A stretch of 64,000 nucleotides of DNA from Bifidobacterium pseudolongum subsp. globosum (GCF_000741295.1 NZ_JGZG01000001.1:124001-188000); one strand, 5' to 3'; positions 16,807-26,141 are shown, numbered from the stretch's first letter. Numbers and translations are program-made. Notes: a model not told the origin generated them from the letters alone.

Positions 16807-17601
16807 TTACTGCTTCTTGACGCCTCCGAAACGGCGGTCGCGATGGATATAGCGCTCAATGGAATCCCACAGCACCGTGCGCCCGCAATCGGGGAACAGC
16901 TCCGGCACGAAATCGAGCTCCGCGTATGCGGCCTCCCACGGCAGGAAGTTGCTCGTGCGCTGCTCGCCCGACGTGCGGATCACCAGGTCGCAGTCGGGGA
17001 TGTCGGGATTGTACAGATGCTCGGCGACCATCTTCTCCGTCACACGGTCGCCTTTGATGCGGCCGTCGCGCACCTCGCGCGCGATGGCGGCGCACGCGTC
17101 GGCGATTTCCGCGCGCCCGCCGTAGTTGATGCAGAACACGACGTCGATGACCTTGTTGTGCTTCGTGCGTTCCATGGCCACTTCAAGCTCGTCGATGACC
17201 GACTTCCACAGCTTCGGCCGGCGACCCGACCAGCGCACGCGCACACCCCATTCATCCATCTGCGCCACACGCCGGTGGATGATGTCGCGCGAGAACCCCA
17301 TGAGGAACCGCACTTCCTGCGGCGAACGCTTCCAATTCTCGGTCGAGAAGGTGTACAGACTCAGATACCGCACGCCTGCCTCGATCGCGCCGGCGATGGT
17401 GTCGAAGACCACGGGTTCCGCAGCTTGGTGCCCTTCGGTACGGATCAGTCCGCGCTGCTGCGCCCAGCGCCCGTTGCCGTCCATGATCACGCCCACATGC
17501 CTGGGCACTTTGTTCTTGGGAAAGTCCGGCACAATCGCCGGATCGGAGAACGGGGCCGCAGGAATGTCCAATGACGTATAGTCCACGTGTTCGAATGCCA
17601 T
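16807..17601 (-). CDS. uppS: Isoprenyl transferase (UppS-type)
   Basis: A 264-residue cis-prenyltransferase that builds the polyprenyl diphosphate carrier for cell-wall and polysaccharide synthesis. It shows HVGVIMDGNGRWAQQRG with the catalytic Asp, YLSLYTFSTENWKRS, INYGGRAEI and the C-terminal substrate-binding segment DLVIRTSGEQRTSNFLPWE. The ATG at 17599-17601 gives MAFEHVDY; an upstream in-frame extension overlapping recO is rejected. It is 5 bp from the recO stop codon and probably in the same transcript. It ends only 18 bp from the end of the convergent nucleoside hydrolase gene, with no clear terminator between them. Confidence 0.96.
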   Translation of the reverse strand: MAFEHVDYTSLDIPAAPFSDPAIVPDFPKNKVPRHVGVIMDGNGRWAQQRGLIRTEGHQAAEPVVFDTIAGAIEAGVRYLSLYTFSTENWKRSPQEVRFLMGFSRDIIHRRVAQMDEWGVRVRWSGRRPKLWKSVIDELEVAMERTKHNKVIDVVFCINYGGRAEIADACAAIAREVRDGRIKGDRVTEKMVAEHLYNPDIPDCDLVIRTSGEQRTSNFLPWEAAYAELDFVPELFPDCGRTVLWDSIERYIHRDRRFGGVKKQ

Positions 17602-17606
17602 ACCGC

Positions 17607-18326
17607 TTAATCTAGCAAGCGCAGCGAACGAATCGGCCGCTCGAGGTAGTACTGCGCCCAGTCCTCGACGAGCCGTTCGGCGCCCGGTTCGAGCGGCTGC
17701 GCGTCGAGCGTGCGCCAATCACCGTCGAGCAGCGCGCGCAGCTGCCGCAAAACGGCCGCGTTCGCCGGCTTCGCTTCCGGCGTATGGTCTGCCATGCACA
17801 TCGTCCCGCCGGCCGCAGACGAGAAGAACATGAGCCCGTCGGTGCGCCCGCACACCACACACGCGTGCAGGCGCGGCGTCCAACCGGCGAGCGCGAGCGC
17901 GCGCAACACATACGATTCGCAGATCGTCTGCGCATGGTGCGCGCGTGCGGCGAGCGCGTGTAATGCGCCAACGACGAGCTGGTATTGCGCGGGCTGCGGC
18001 TCGTGTTCGGTCGTGACGAGGTCGTTGAGCGTCTCACAGATCACGCTCGCCGCACGGTAGGCCTCGTAGTCGCCGCTGATCGCCCCGGCGTACGCGGCGA
18101 TGGATTCGGCCTGCGACACGTTGTCGAGCGAACGGCCTTCCGCGAGGAGCAGCGAGACGCGCATGAACGGTTCGAGACGCGCGCCGAACCGCGATTTAGT
18201 GCGGCGCACGCCTTTGGCTACCGCGCGCACTTTGCCGTGCCCGCGGGTGAACAGTGTGATGATGCGGTCGGCCTCGCCGAGCTTCGCCGTGCGCAACACA
18301 ATGCCTTCGTCGCTATAGAGCGCCAT
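17607..18326 (-). CDS. recO: DNA repair protein RecO
   Basis: A 239-residue RecO, which helps load RecA onto SSB-coated single-stranded DNA in the RecFOR pathway. The N-terminal OB-fold begins MALYSDEGIVLRTAKLGEADRI and continues FTRGHGKVRAVAKGVRRTKSRFG. The C-terminal helical domain holds a single CVVCGRTDG motif rather than a full four-Cys zinc site. It lies between the alpha/beta hydrolase gene upstream and uppS downstream, a common actinobacterial recO-uppS pairing. Confidence 0.95.
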   Translation of the reverse strand: MALYSDEGIVLRTAKLGEADRIITLFTRGHGKVRAVAKGVRRTKSRFGARLEPFMRVSLLLAEGRSLDNVSQAESIAAYAGAISGDYEAYRAASVICETLNDLVTTEHEPQPAQYQLVVGALHALAARAHHAQTICESYVLRALALAGWTPRLHACVVCGRTDGLMFFSSAAGGTMCMADHTPEAKPANAAVLRQLRALLDGDWRTLDAQPLEPGAERLVEDWAQYYLERPIRSLRLLD

Positions 18327-18356
18327 GATTCCCCTCTCCGCGCCGTGCGCAGTGGA

Positions 18357-20042
18357 TCAGAACAGGAACAGGCCCCAGAACGAGAAGCTCAGCAGCACGA
18401 GCAGCATGGCCACGGTCGTGGTCCAGAACAGCACGCGTCCGAGCCGCGTGGTGGCCACGACGGGCTCCTCACCGCTGACGATGTGTCTGATGGTGCCTCG
18501 CTTCACTGGCCATGTGAGCAGTCCGCGCATCGACGCGACCTCGATCATGCCGGCGAACACGCGTGACCATGCCCATACCACGCCGATGCACACGATCTGC
18601 ACGACCGGCCAGCTCCAGTACATCATGCCGGCGTCCTCCTGCGGCGCGCTGCCCCACGACAGGTGCACGACGGCGAGCACGACTTCGCCCAGACCACCGA
18701 CGAACAGCAGCATGCAGGCCATGGTGATGATCGTGAGCATGAGCAGTGAGCCGCCGAAGCGGTATTGGAATCCCAGCGCCGGCCCGCGGTGTGTGATGCG
18801 GTTGCGAATATGCGCGATGAGCGCGATGACGCCGACGACGGTGGCCACGAGCATCATGATGGCCATCAGACCGAGTACGAGTATGCCGTAGATCGTCATG
18901 GCGCGCCGCGAGTGCAGTCCGAGCGGCACCGCAATGGACTGGTAGAGCGGTGCGCCGGCGATCGGTTCGCTCGTCTGGGTCAGTCCGCGCGATGTGCCGA
19001 CCGCCCAGCTGACGGCGTCGCGCTCGTAATCGTCGGCGAACGGTGTGCCGTTCTGCGCTTCGTCACCAAGGCGGAGCACGTGGTTGGCCACCGGGTAGCT
19101 GCGCAGGCTCACATTCCAGTTGCCGGCGCGGTGCGCTTGGTCGAGGATGTCCTTGAACCCCTGCACCTGCGCCGTCATCACGTCCTTTGACCCGTACGCC
19201 ACGAGCGTGGGAATCGAGTATGCCTGCGGGGTGGCAGTGTGCAGGTCGATGTTGGTCAGGCCGAACAGGCCCATGTCCAACGAGAGGATGCGCCGCACGA
19301 TGGCTTGGTAGCCGTCGTTGGCGCCGGCGAGGGCGAAGTTCTGTATGGCGAGGAACGCGACGGCGTGCCGCGGCGAAAACACCATCGGCGACAGCAGGAT
19401 CTGGAACGCGATGTCATGGTCCATCGCCACGAGGTACGACGAGATCCATGTGCTTTCCGACGTCGCGTAGATGCCGACCTTGTGCGCATCGACCTGATCG
19501 AGGTCGCGGATGACATTGATGGCCTGGTCATAGACGGCCGCCGAGCCCGGGTAGTCGCGCGTCAGGTCGTTCGTGGACCACACCGGCTTGTCGATGACCG
19601 CCGTCACAAAGCCGGCGGAGCTCATGCTCGTGGCGATGTCGCCGAACGAGTCGTCGCATGTTCCGCCATGACCGGCGCCGTGCATGAACACCATGCCGGG
19701 CAAGTTGGTTCCGACGCCCTGCGGTTCGCGGATGTTCATGCGAATGCGCTGCACTTCGCCGGTGGACGGCCGTTTCGCGTCGATTTCGATGTGCCGGCTC
19801 GTGACTTTGTACGTGCCGACGCCCGGCAACGGTTCCGGCGAGTCGAACGTGACCTGCGTGTCGGCGGTGAGCGTGGCGAAGGTCTGTGCGCGCGGATCGT
19901 TCTGCGTGGGGATGCGCGTGTTGTTCGAGGCGACCATGAGGATGCCCAGCAGGATGATGAAAATGGGCAGGCTGACCATCAGCCGCCTGCCGCGGCTGAA
20001 GGCCCTTGCTTGCTGTACATCCGATGTTCGTTGCTGACTCAC
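18357..20042 (-). CDS. Membrane-anchored alpha/beta hydrolase
   Basis: A 561-residue protein. One transmembrane segment lies near the N-terminus (LMVSLPIFIILLGILMVAS), then an extracytoplasmic alpha/beta hydrolase domain (about 75-345), then three or four transmembrane segments in the last 200 residues. Hydrolase features are the oxyanion motif MVFMHGAGHGGTCDD, a nucleophile elbow GIYATSESTW with Ser in place of the second Gly, KDV for the acid and NHVLRLG for the histidine. The substrate is unknown; an ester or acyl group at the cell surface is plausible. The start ATG gives MSQQRTSDVQQ. It lies 30 bp upstream of recO and 38 bp downstream of ispG. Confidence 0.75.
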   Translation of the reverse strand: MSQQRTSDVQQARAFSRGRRLMVSLPIFIILLGILMVASNNTRIPTQNDPRAQTFATLTADTQVTFDSPEPLPGVGTYKVTSRHIEIDAKRPSTGEVQRIRMNIREPQGVGTNLPGMVFMHGAGHGGTCDDSFGDIATSMSSAGFVTAVIDKPVWSTNDLTRDYPGSAAVYDQAINVIRDLDQVDAHKVGIYATSESTWISSYLVAMDHDIAFQILLSPMVFSPRHAVAFLAIQNFALAGANDGYQAIVRRILSLDMGLFGLTNIDLHTATPQAYSIPTLVAYGSKDVMTAQVQGFKDILDQAHRAGNWNVSLRSYPVANHVLRLGDEAQNGTPFADDYERDAVSWAVGTSRGLTQTSEPIAGAPLYQSIAVPLGLHSRRAMTIYGILVLGLMAIMMLVATVVGVIALIAHIRNRITHRGPALGFQYRFGGSLLMLTIITMACMLLFVGGLGEVVLAVVHLSWGSAPQEDAGMMYWSWPVVQIVCIGVVWAWSRVFAGMIEVASMRGLLTWPVKRGTIRHIVSGEEPVVATTRLGRVLFWTTTVAMLLVLLSFSFWGLFLF

Positions 20043-20080
20043 GTAACCATCCTATCGGTGTCTGCCGTTGCGGCAGGCAA

Positions 20081-21262
20081 TTATTCACCCACGACTGGTA
20101 CCACAACGGGACCGGATGACTGGTCGGTCACGAGCCCGTCGGCCTCCATCTGCTCGGCGATGGCGTTCGCGTGCTTGAGCAGCGTATCGACGATGCGGTC
20201 CTCCGGCACGGTCTCGATGACCTTGCCCTTGATGAAGATCTGCCCTTTGCCGTTGCCGGAGGCCACACCCAGGTCGGCCTCGCGCGCTTCGCCCGGCCCA
20301 TTGACGATGCATCCCATCACGGCCACGCGAATCGGCGCCGTGATGCCGGACAACCCATTCGTCACCTCGTTGGCGAGCGCGATGACATCGACCTGCGCAC
20401 GGCCGCAGCTCGGGCACGAGATGATGTCGAAATGGCGCGCACGAAGCCCCAGGTATTCGAGGATCTTGCACCCCACCTTGACCTCTTCGACCGGTGGCGC
20501 GGACAGTGAGACTCGGATCGTGTCGCCGATGCCTTCGGCCAGCAGCGCACCGAATGCCAGGCAGGACTTGATGGTGCCCTGCCATGCGGGGCCGGCTTCT
20601 GTCACACCCAGATGCAGCGGCCAATCGCCCTGCTTGGCGAGCAGGCGGTAGGTCTCCACCATCGTGATGGGGTCGTGGTGCTTCACCGAGATCTTGAAGT
20701 CGTGGAAGCCCACGTCTTCGAACATGCGCGCTTCCTTCATCGCGGAAGCCACAAGCGCCTCAGGGGTGGGGCCGCCGTACTTCGCATAAAGCTCCTTGTC
20801 GAGCGAGCCGGCGTTCACACCGATGCGCAGCGAGATGCCCGCGTCGGTCGCGGCCTGGCAGATCGATGGGCCCACTTCGTCGAATTTGCGGATGTTGCCT
20901 GGATTGACGCGCACCGCGGCGCAGCCCGCGTCAATGGCCTGGAACACATACCGGCTTTGGAAGTGGATGTCGGCGATCACCGGGATCGGCGATTTGGCGA
21001 CGATGCGCGGCAATGCGTCGGCGTCTTCCTGACTGGGCACGGCCACGCGCACGATGTCGCAGCCGGCGGCCGTGAGTTCGGCGATCTGCTGCAGTGTGGC
21101 GCCCACATTCGCGGTCTTCGTGTTGGTCATCGACTGCACCGAGATCGGCGCCCCACCGCCCACCGGCACAGGGCCGACCATGATGCGCCGCGACTGGCGC
21201 CGTGGGTGCAGGGGGCTTTCACTGATTGACGATTCACCTGTTTTACGAAATGGCTTATCCAC
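20081..21262 (-). CDS. ispG: 4-hydroxy-3-methylbut-2-enyl diphosphate synthase
   Basis: A 393-residue IspG (GcpE), the [4Fe-4S] enzyme that converts MEcPP to HMBPP in the MEP pathway of isoprenoid synthesis. It has an N-terminal TIM barrel ([52 protein letters not shown]) and a C-terminal cluster domain with [13 protein letters not shown] and [13 protein letters not shown] supplying the cluster cysteines. The dxr gene of the same pathway lies 103 bp upstream on the same strand and uppS follows three genes later. The start gives [12 protein letters not shown]. Confidence 0.97.
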   Translation of the reverse strand: MDKPFRKTGESSISESPLHPRRQSRRIMVGPVPVGGGAPISVQSMTNTKTANVGATLQQIAELTAAGCDIVRVAVPSQEDADALPRIVAKSPIPVIADIHFQSRYVFQAIDAGCAAVRVNPGNIRKFDEVGPSICQAATDAGISLRIGVNAGSLDKELYAKYGGPTPEALVASAMKEARMFEDVGFHDFKISVKHHDPITMVETYRLLAKQGDWPLHLGVTEAGPAWQGTIKSCLAFGALLAEGIGDTIRVSLSAPPVEEVKVGCKILEYLGLRARHFDIISCPSCGRAQVDVIALANEVTNGLSGITAPIRVAVMGCIVNGPGEAREADLGVASGNGKGQIFIKGKVIETVPEDRIVDTLLKHANAIAEQMEADGLVTDQSSGPVVVPVVGE

Positions 21263-21365
21263 TGGTGCTGTTCCTCACTTCAATCGACTGGAAATCCGCC
21301 TACGGCCTTCGTCCAAGCCGCGCGGCCCATACGGCGGCCGCTGCCCTTACCCGGTCTGTGACCGT

Positions 21366-22550
21366 TTAGCGTTGCGCAATGAGGGCGTCCGCACGCGCGC
21401 GGGCTTCCTGCTCGAGTTCCACCATGTCTGCGACCGAGGCGAACTGTGGGTCGCCGCGCAACTCGCCGTCCATCTCATTGAGCACTTCAGACACAGTATC
21501 CACTATCGCCAGATATGGCAAGCGATGATCGAGGAAGGCGTGGACCGCCTGCTCGTTGGCGGCGTTGAGCACCGCCGTGTGTTTTTCCGACGAGCGTAAA
21601 CAATGCCGTGCCAGTTCGACGGCGGGGAACGCCTCGTCATCGAGCGGCTCGAAGGTCCACTCGGCGGCCTGTGTCCAATCGCAGCCTTGGGCCACGTCGT
21701 TCAACCGTTCGGGCGCGGAAAGCCCCAGCGCGATCGGCAGGCGCATATCGGGCGGCGAGGCCTGGCTGATCGTGGCGCCGTCGCAGAACTCCACCATCGA
21801 ATGCACGATCGACTGCGGGTGCACAGTGACTTCGATGCGGTCCGGTTCGATGTTGAACAGGCGGCTCGCCTCAATGACCTCGAGGCCCTTGTTCATCAGA
21901 GTCGATGAATTGATCGTGACGACCGGGCCCATATGCCATGTGGGGTGGTTGAGCGCCTGCTCAGGGGTGATGTCCTGCATCTGTTCGCGTGTCCAGCCGC
22001 GGAACGGACCGCCGGACGCGGTGACGATGAGTCTCGAGACCTCGCTATGCGTGCCTGCACGCAGCGATTGCCAGATTGCCGAATGCTCGGAATCCACCGG
22101 GTTGATCTGCTGGTCGCGTGTCTGGGCACTGAACAACAGGTGTCCGCCCGCCACAACCGATTCCTTGTTGGCGAGCGCCAGCTGCGAACCGGCCTGCAGC
22201 GCCGCTATCGACGGTTCCAAGCCAATCGACCCGGTGATGCCGTTAAGCACGACCGAAGCGCCGAGCCCTGCGATCGCGTTCACTTCGTCGCGGCCGGCGC
22301 GCGCCTGGGTGCCGGTTGCGCCGTGCGCCGCGAGTGCCTCACGCAAGGGCTCCAACGCGTCTGGATTCGCCACGACCACTTCGGGCACATGGAACCGCAC
22401 GGCCTGCTGCGCCAGCAGGTCCACGTTCGACCCGCCCGCGGCAAGGCCTGCCACAGTGAACCGCTCAGGGTGCCTGCCAATGACGTCGAGTCCCTGCGTA
22501 CCAATCGAACCGGTGGAACCGAGGATGACTACTGTCTGGTGCTGCATCAC
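21366..22550 (-). CDS. dxr: 1-deoxy-D-xylulose-5-phosphate reductoisomerase
   Basis: A 394-residue Dxr, which converts DXP to MEP with NADPH, the committed MEP-pathway step. The N-terminal nucleotide-binding motif is VVILGSTGSIGTQGLDVI; LANKESVVAGG and the metal/substrate region INPVDSEHSAIWQ...TASGGPFRGWT follow, with HPTWHMGPVVTINSSTLMNKGLEVIEA. It starts with ATG overlapping the stop codon of the DivIVA-repeat gene (ATGA), so the two are translationally coupled. ispG follows on the same strand. Confidence 0.97.
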   Translation of the reverse strand: MMQHQTVVILGSTGSIGTQGLDVIGRHPERFTVAGLAAGGSNVDLLAQQAVRFHVPEVVVANPDALEPLREALAAHGATGTQARAGRDEVNAIAGLGASVVLNGITGSIGLEPSIAALQAGSQLALANKESVVAGGHLLFSAQTRDQQINPVDSEHSAIWQSLRAGTHSEVSRLIVTASGGPFRGWTREQMQDITPEQALNHPTWHMGPVVTINSSTLMNKGLEVIEASRLFNIEPDRIEVTVHPQSIVHSMVEFCDGATISQASPPDMRLPIALGLSAPERLNDVAQGCDWTQAAEWTFEPLDDEAFPAVELARHCLRSSEKHTAVLNAANEQAVHAFLDHRLPYLAIVDTVSEVLNEMDGELRGDPQFASVADMVELEQEARARADALIAQR

Positions 22551-24193
22551 GCCTGCTTCTCGTTTGGCTTGCCGTCGATGATGAGCGGCTCATCCGTGGA
22601 AATCGTGGGGAACGACAGATCGGGGATCTCGATGTCGATGCTGTCGCTCGGCGCGAACCGCGTGTAGTCGCCCGGTTGGGCGACGTTCGCGGGCGCGGCA
22701 TCCGTAGTGGCCGGTTCGTCCGGTGCGTGCACCGGCGCCGCCGACGGCGTTGCGGCTGTCGTCGGGGCTGCGCTTGGTGTGGGTTGGGCTGCCGGCGGCA
22801 TCTCGGGCGTCGCCGCGGTGGCCGGGGCGGTGAGCGGCTGCAACGGCGGCAGGTCGGGCAGGATGCTCGAGAGCTTCGGCACCGCAAGCGGCTGCACGCC
22901 GGACGTGATGGCGGGGTTCTCGCGTTCCGGAGCTGTCTGCGTGGTCTCGGCGAGCGACGCCAGCGCGGCGAGCGACGGCGAGTTCAGGTCGCGCAACGGT
23001 TCGCTCGGGGCGGCGATCGTCGTCTCATCACTGATTTCGGTGATGTGCGGGATCGTGCTCATCGAATCATCCATCGCGCTGGCCGTCTTCTCATGCTCGG
23101 GAATCGTGCGCGGGGCCGGTGTGATCGGCTTGATGTCCGAAAGCGTCGGCGCGTGCTTGACCACGTCGGCGGCCGGCGCGGTATCGCCGTCCGCGGTGGT
23201 GTCGGTGATCGGCGTGAAGACCTCAGTCGCGCTGCCTTCGTCGATCTGTGCCACGGCGGGCGCCGCGGTGACGGCCGCTGCCACGCCCTGCGCGGCGAAC
23301 GACGGCGGCATCGCAGCACCCGCTTCCTGAGCCTGCGCGAAGATCTCCTGTTCCGCACGGCTCAGCTCATCAAACGACTGCGCAGGCTGCACCTCGGCGA
23401 CGACCGTCGTCTCGCCGCCCGCCGGTCGCGCCGGCAGGTCCGATTCCACGGTCACGTCGTAGTGCTGTGTCTGCGGATTGGCCTGATCCGCCGCGATGAG
23501 TGGGATCGGCGCACTCGGCGTCGCTGCGTGCGCGGCAGGCGCAGCGTAATCGGCGATGCGCTCGTACGATTCGAGGCTGGCGAGCAGGTTCACGCATGCA
23601 TTGAGGTAGTAGTCCACCTGGCGCTCGTCGTACCCGTGCTTGCCTTTGCGCTGTGTGAAGCTCACATCTTCCACATACTGCGACGTAAGCGTTGGGTCGG
23701 CTTCCGGGCCTTGCCTGCCGGACGAGCCTGCGCTGATGCGCTCGAGTTCGGCTTCGGCCTTTGCGAGCACGCGGTCGATGAGCCGGTCGACCTGCTTGCG
23801 GTCGTACGACGGCGTCTTCGGCTGCGCCGGCGCGAACCGTTGGCCCTCGGCGCGCTGCGCGTGCCGGTCGAGTTCCTGGAACTGGGCTTCAGTCTGCGCC
23901 TTCCACGCCACACGCCCGAGCTGGGCGATGTCGTATTGGGTCTGCTTGTCGGTCACGGCCTGTTCAAGGCGTTCGAGTGCGGCGTCCACCTGTGGGATGG
24001 CATAGCCACCCTTGACGATGTCGAACGAGGCGTCCTGAATGTCGCTGCGGTGCAACTGAATGCCATCGGCCTCATACAACGCGTGCGCCTGCTCCAGGAA
24101 AGCGTCGACCTGATGGACGTCATACCCCTTTTTGCGCTTGCCCACGCGCGCGATCGTCGTCGTGCCGTCGGCCTCTTCCTGATGCTGCACCAT
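22547..24193 (-). CDS. DivIVA-repeat protein
   Basis: A 548-residue protein with four copies of a DivIVA-like motif of pattern GY-x-x-x-QVD-x-x-L: GYDVHQVDAFLEQAHALYE, GYAIPQVDAALERL, SYDRKQVDRLIDRVL and GYDERQVDYYLNACV, all in the first 210 residues. The rest is a long, low-complexity Ala/Pro/Thr region ending DIEIPDLSFPTISTDEP. Such proteins in actinobacteria are thought to act at cell poles or septa as scaffolds, but the function here is not established. I chose the ATG giving MVQHQEEADG; an in-frame ATG 8 codons upstream is possible. The stop overlaps the dxr start. Confidence 0.8.
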   Translation of the reverse strand: MVQHQEEADGTTTIARVGKRKKGYDVHQVDAFLEQAHALYEADGIQLHRSDIQDASFDIVKGGYAIPQVDAALERLEQAVTDKQTQYDIAQLGRVAWKAQTEAQFQELDRHAQRAEGQRFAPAQPKTPSYDRKQVDRLIDRVLAKAEAELERISAGSSGRQGPEADPTLTSQYVEDVSFTQRKGKHGYDERQVDYYLNACVNLLASLESYERIADYAAPAAHAATPSAPIPLIAADQANPQTQHYDVTVESDLPARPAGGETTVVAEVQPAQSFDELSRAEQEIFAQAQEAGAAMPPSFAAQGVAAAVTAAPAVAQIDEGSATEVFTPITDTTADGDTAPAADVVKHAPTLSDIKPITPAPRTIPEHEKTASAMDDSMSTIPHITEISDETTIAAPSEPLRDLNSPSLAALASLAETTQTAPERENPAITSGVQPLAVPKLSSILPDLPPLQPLTAPATAATPEMPPAAQPTPSAAPTTAATPSAAPVHAPDEPATTDAAPANVAQPGDYTRFAPSDSIDIEIPDLSFPTISTDEPLIIDGKPNEKQA

Positions 24194-24379
24194 CGACTGT
24201 CCTCCTCGGATACACACTATTCCCCATTAGATTACGCGATGTTTGCGACGGCTGCGGCACGCGCTGCGCCCATCCACGCAACCGCCGGCGCAGACAACAC
24301 GCCGGCAGTCGCGGTGTTGCAACGATTGCGCGCGGTGCACGCCGGTTTCTTCACCCGTGCCTGTACAGTATGAGTGCGC

Positions 24380-24453
24380 GGGCGATTAGCTCAGTTGGTT
24401 AGAGCGCCACCTTTACACGGTGGATGTCGGGGGTTCGAATCCCTCATCGCCCA
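24380..24453 (+). tRNA. tRNA-Val (TAC anticodon)
   Basis: A 74-nt cloverleaf. Acceptor stem GGGCGAT pairs with ATCGCCC, the D-arm is TAGCTCAGTTGGTTAGAGC, the anticodon arm is CCACC-TTTACAC-GGTGG with anticodon TAC, and the T-arm contains GGGGGTTCGAATCCCT. The discriminator is A and CCA is not encoded. It reads the GTA valine codon. Confidence 0.96.
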
Positions 24454-24529
24454 CTTCCCCGCCACGCGGGCGCCCCCGTGAGGCTCGCGATTCCCCTCTC
24501 AGCGCCATCGCGCACGGTTTGCACGACCG

Positions 24530-24541
24530 TATAATCGCCAC
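24530..24541 (+). promoter_or_regulatory. -10 element for a likely leaderless transcript
   Basis: TATAAT at 24530-24535 is followed by 6 bp and then the ATG at 24542, so the start codon coincides with the expected transcription start. No Shine-Dalgarno sequence fits between them and no good -35 is seen. Confidence 0.55.
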
Positions 24542-24862
24542 ATGAACAACCCGCTTGATGTTTGGCCGAATGCCTGGAAGTCCCTGCAGCAGATGATTCC
24601 CGGCAACTCCCGCCATGATGAAGAACTCCACGAGCGCATCAGCGTGCTCGAACAACAGGTGACGCGGCTCGAGCAGGAATCGCAGTGGCGCGGCATCGAA
24701 CTCGACCGGCGCATCAACGAACTCAACACCACCATCGAGCGCAACGCCGAACGTGACCGGCATGTCCGGGAGTGGACGCTTGCCGACAAAATCACGGCGC
24801 TTGTGCTGTTCGTGATCGCTGTAGGTGTGCTTGTGCCCGTGTTCCTCACCGTTGCAAGCTAG
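24542..24862 (+). CDS. Small coiled-coil membrane protein
   Basis: A 106-residue protein not assigned to a named family. The middle (about 25-80) is charged and heptad-like (ERISVLEQQVTRLEQESQWR, then ELDRRINELNTTIERNAERD), suggesting a coiled coil. A single transmembrane segment (ITALVLFVIAVGVLVPVFL) ends the protein, giving a C-tail-anchored topology. It is probably translated from a leaderless mRNA. Its stop codon TAG (24860-24862) lies inside the first of two 8-bp repeats at the end of the adjacent IS607-like element, so the native C-terminus may have been changed by the insertion. Confidence 0.6.
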   Translation: MNNPLDVWPNAWKSLQQMIPGNSRHDEELHERISVLEQQVTRLEQESQWRGIELDRRINELNTTIERNAERDRHVREWTLADKITALVLFVIAVGVLVPVFLTVAS

Positions 24863-24876
24863 TTTGTTCTAGTTTG
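24859..24876. repeat. Two direct CTAGTTTG repeats at the IS607-like right end
   Basis: CTAGTTTG occurs at 24859-24866 and 24869-24876, a 10-bp period. A related TTAGTTTCATG is seen in element orientation at the other end near 26721. IS607-family recombinases act at short-repeat ends without long inverted repeats, so these could be recombinase sites. The element boundary is not certain. Confidence 0.45.
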
Positions 24877-24908
24877 CATGCGCTGATTGCTCAGTGCAGC
24901 TCCAAGCC

Positions 24909-26141
24909 TCACACGCCTTGGCGGGCGTTGCTTGGTTCGCGTTTCACTGGGGTCTGCGCGGCCGGTGCATGCCGGCCGTGTCTTGCGTCCCCTCCGCGCG
25001 CGTTTAGCGTCTCCGGGGCACTCCCGGCGACGTTGATGTTGATGGCCGCGTTCAGGTCGCGGTCGATCCCCAGCCCGCAGGCATCGCAGACATAGGTGCG
25101 TTCGTCGAGGGACAGTTTGGCTTCCACTGTCCCGCAGTTCGAACATGTCTTGCTTGATGGATACCAACGGTTGACAACATGTAGTTTTGCGCCTGTGCGG
25201 GCGGTCTTGTACTCCAGTTGACGGCGCAGTTCACGGAAACCGCAGTCGCTTATAGCTTGGGCGAGCCTGTGGTTCCTGACCATGCCGGACACGTTCAGGT
25301 CCTCGATGCTGATGTCCGCATAGGTGCGGGTCAGCCAGTCGGTGAGCTTGTGCAGCCCGTCATGGCGTTGGGCGGCGATGCGCGCCTGCGCGCGTTGCAC
25401 ACGGGCTTTGGCCTTTGACCAACGGCGGGAGCCCTCTTGACGACGGCCCAATGCGTGCTGCGCGTGTCCGAGTGCGCGCAGGCCGCGCTTGAGATGGCGC
25501 GGGTTGCCGAACACCGTGCCATCTGACAATGCGGCGAGGGTCTTGACGCCCAGATCCACGCCCACCGCGCCGCCCTTTGGCGCGCATGGATTGGGTGGGT
25601 CGCCGCGTTCGACGGTCAGGGACGCATACCAGCGTCCCGCATGCCTGCTCACGCTCATGCGCGCGACTTTCGCGTCCCCGACGCGCCTGGCGATGTTCTC
25701 CATGCAGTGCACGCGGCCGATGCGCGGCAGTTTCAACGCTTTGGGGTCGTTGTCGATCAGGCCGAACGAGCCGGTCGTGTACGCGAACTTCAACATGCTG
25801 CGCCGTTTGCTTTTGAACCTCGGCCAACCCATGCGCTTTCCCTTGCGCCTGCCGGTTTTCGAGTCGAAATGGTTTTTCAGCGCGGCCGCCAATGATTCGA
25901 ACGCGCTGTTGTACGCCTCCTTGCTGTATTCGGCCCACCACGGGGCGATCTCATTCTTCCATTCGTTCCACCAGCGGCGCTGCGCGTACATCGTCCAGTC
26001 CGCCTTCTCGTTGCGGGCGAGCTGGGATTGGATGCGCGCGAGCATGGTGTTGTACGCGAAGCGCGCCGCACCCGCATGGCCCTCCAGCAAGCGCTCCTGC
26101 CGTGGCGTGGGGTCGAGCGCCACCTTCACCGCCTCATACAC
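24909..26141 (-). CDS. tnpB: TnpB (RNA-guided nuclease family) of the IS607-like element
   Basis: A 410-residue TnpB, the transposon-encoded relative of Cas12 nucleases. RuvC catalytic acids are visible in AVGVDLGVKTLAAL, ISIEDLNVSGM and GIDRDLNAAININVAG. The zinc finger lies between the last two (SSKTCSNCGTVEAKL and YVCDACG). The N-terminal helical part starts YEAVKVALDPTPRQERLL. All key residues are present, so it may be active. I use the GTG at 26139-26141, which overlaps the tnpA stop by 8 bp (GTGTATGA); a longer frame to 26195 is possible. Family members use an RNA copied from the tnpB 3' end and element end, so the guide would derive from the flank at or below 24862. Confidence 0.9.
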   Translation of the reverse strand: MYEAVKVALDPTPRQERLLEGHAGAARFAYNTMLARIQSQLARNEKADWTMYAQRRWWNEWKNEIAPWWAEYSKEAYNSAFESLAAALKNHFDSKTGRRKGKRMGWPRFKSKRRSMLKFAYTTGSFGLIDNDPKALKLPRIGRVHCMENIARRVGDAKVARMSVSRHAGRWYASLTVERGDPPNPCAPKGGAVGVDLGVKTLAALSDGTVFGNPRHLKRGLRALGHAQHALGRRQEGSRRWSKAKARVQRAQARIAAQRHDGLHKLTDWLTRTYADISIEDLNVSGMVRNHRLAQAISDCGFRELRRQLEYKTARTGAKLHVVNRWYPSSKTCSNCGTVEAKLSLDERTYVCDACGLGIDRDLNAAININVAGSAPETLNARGGDARHGRHAPAAQTPVKREPSNARQGV

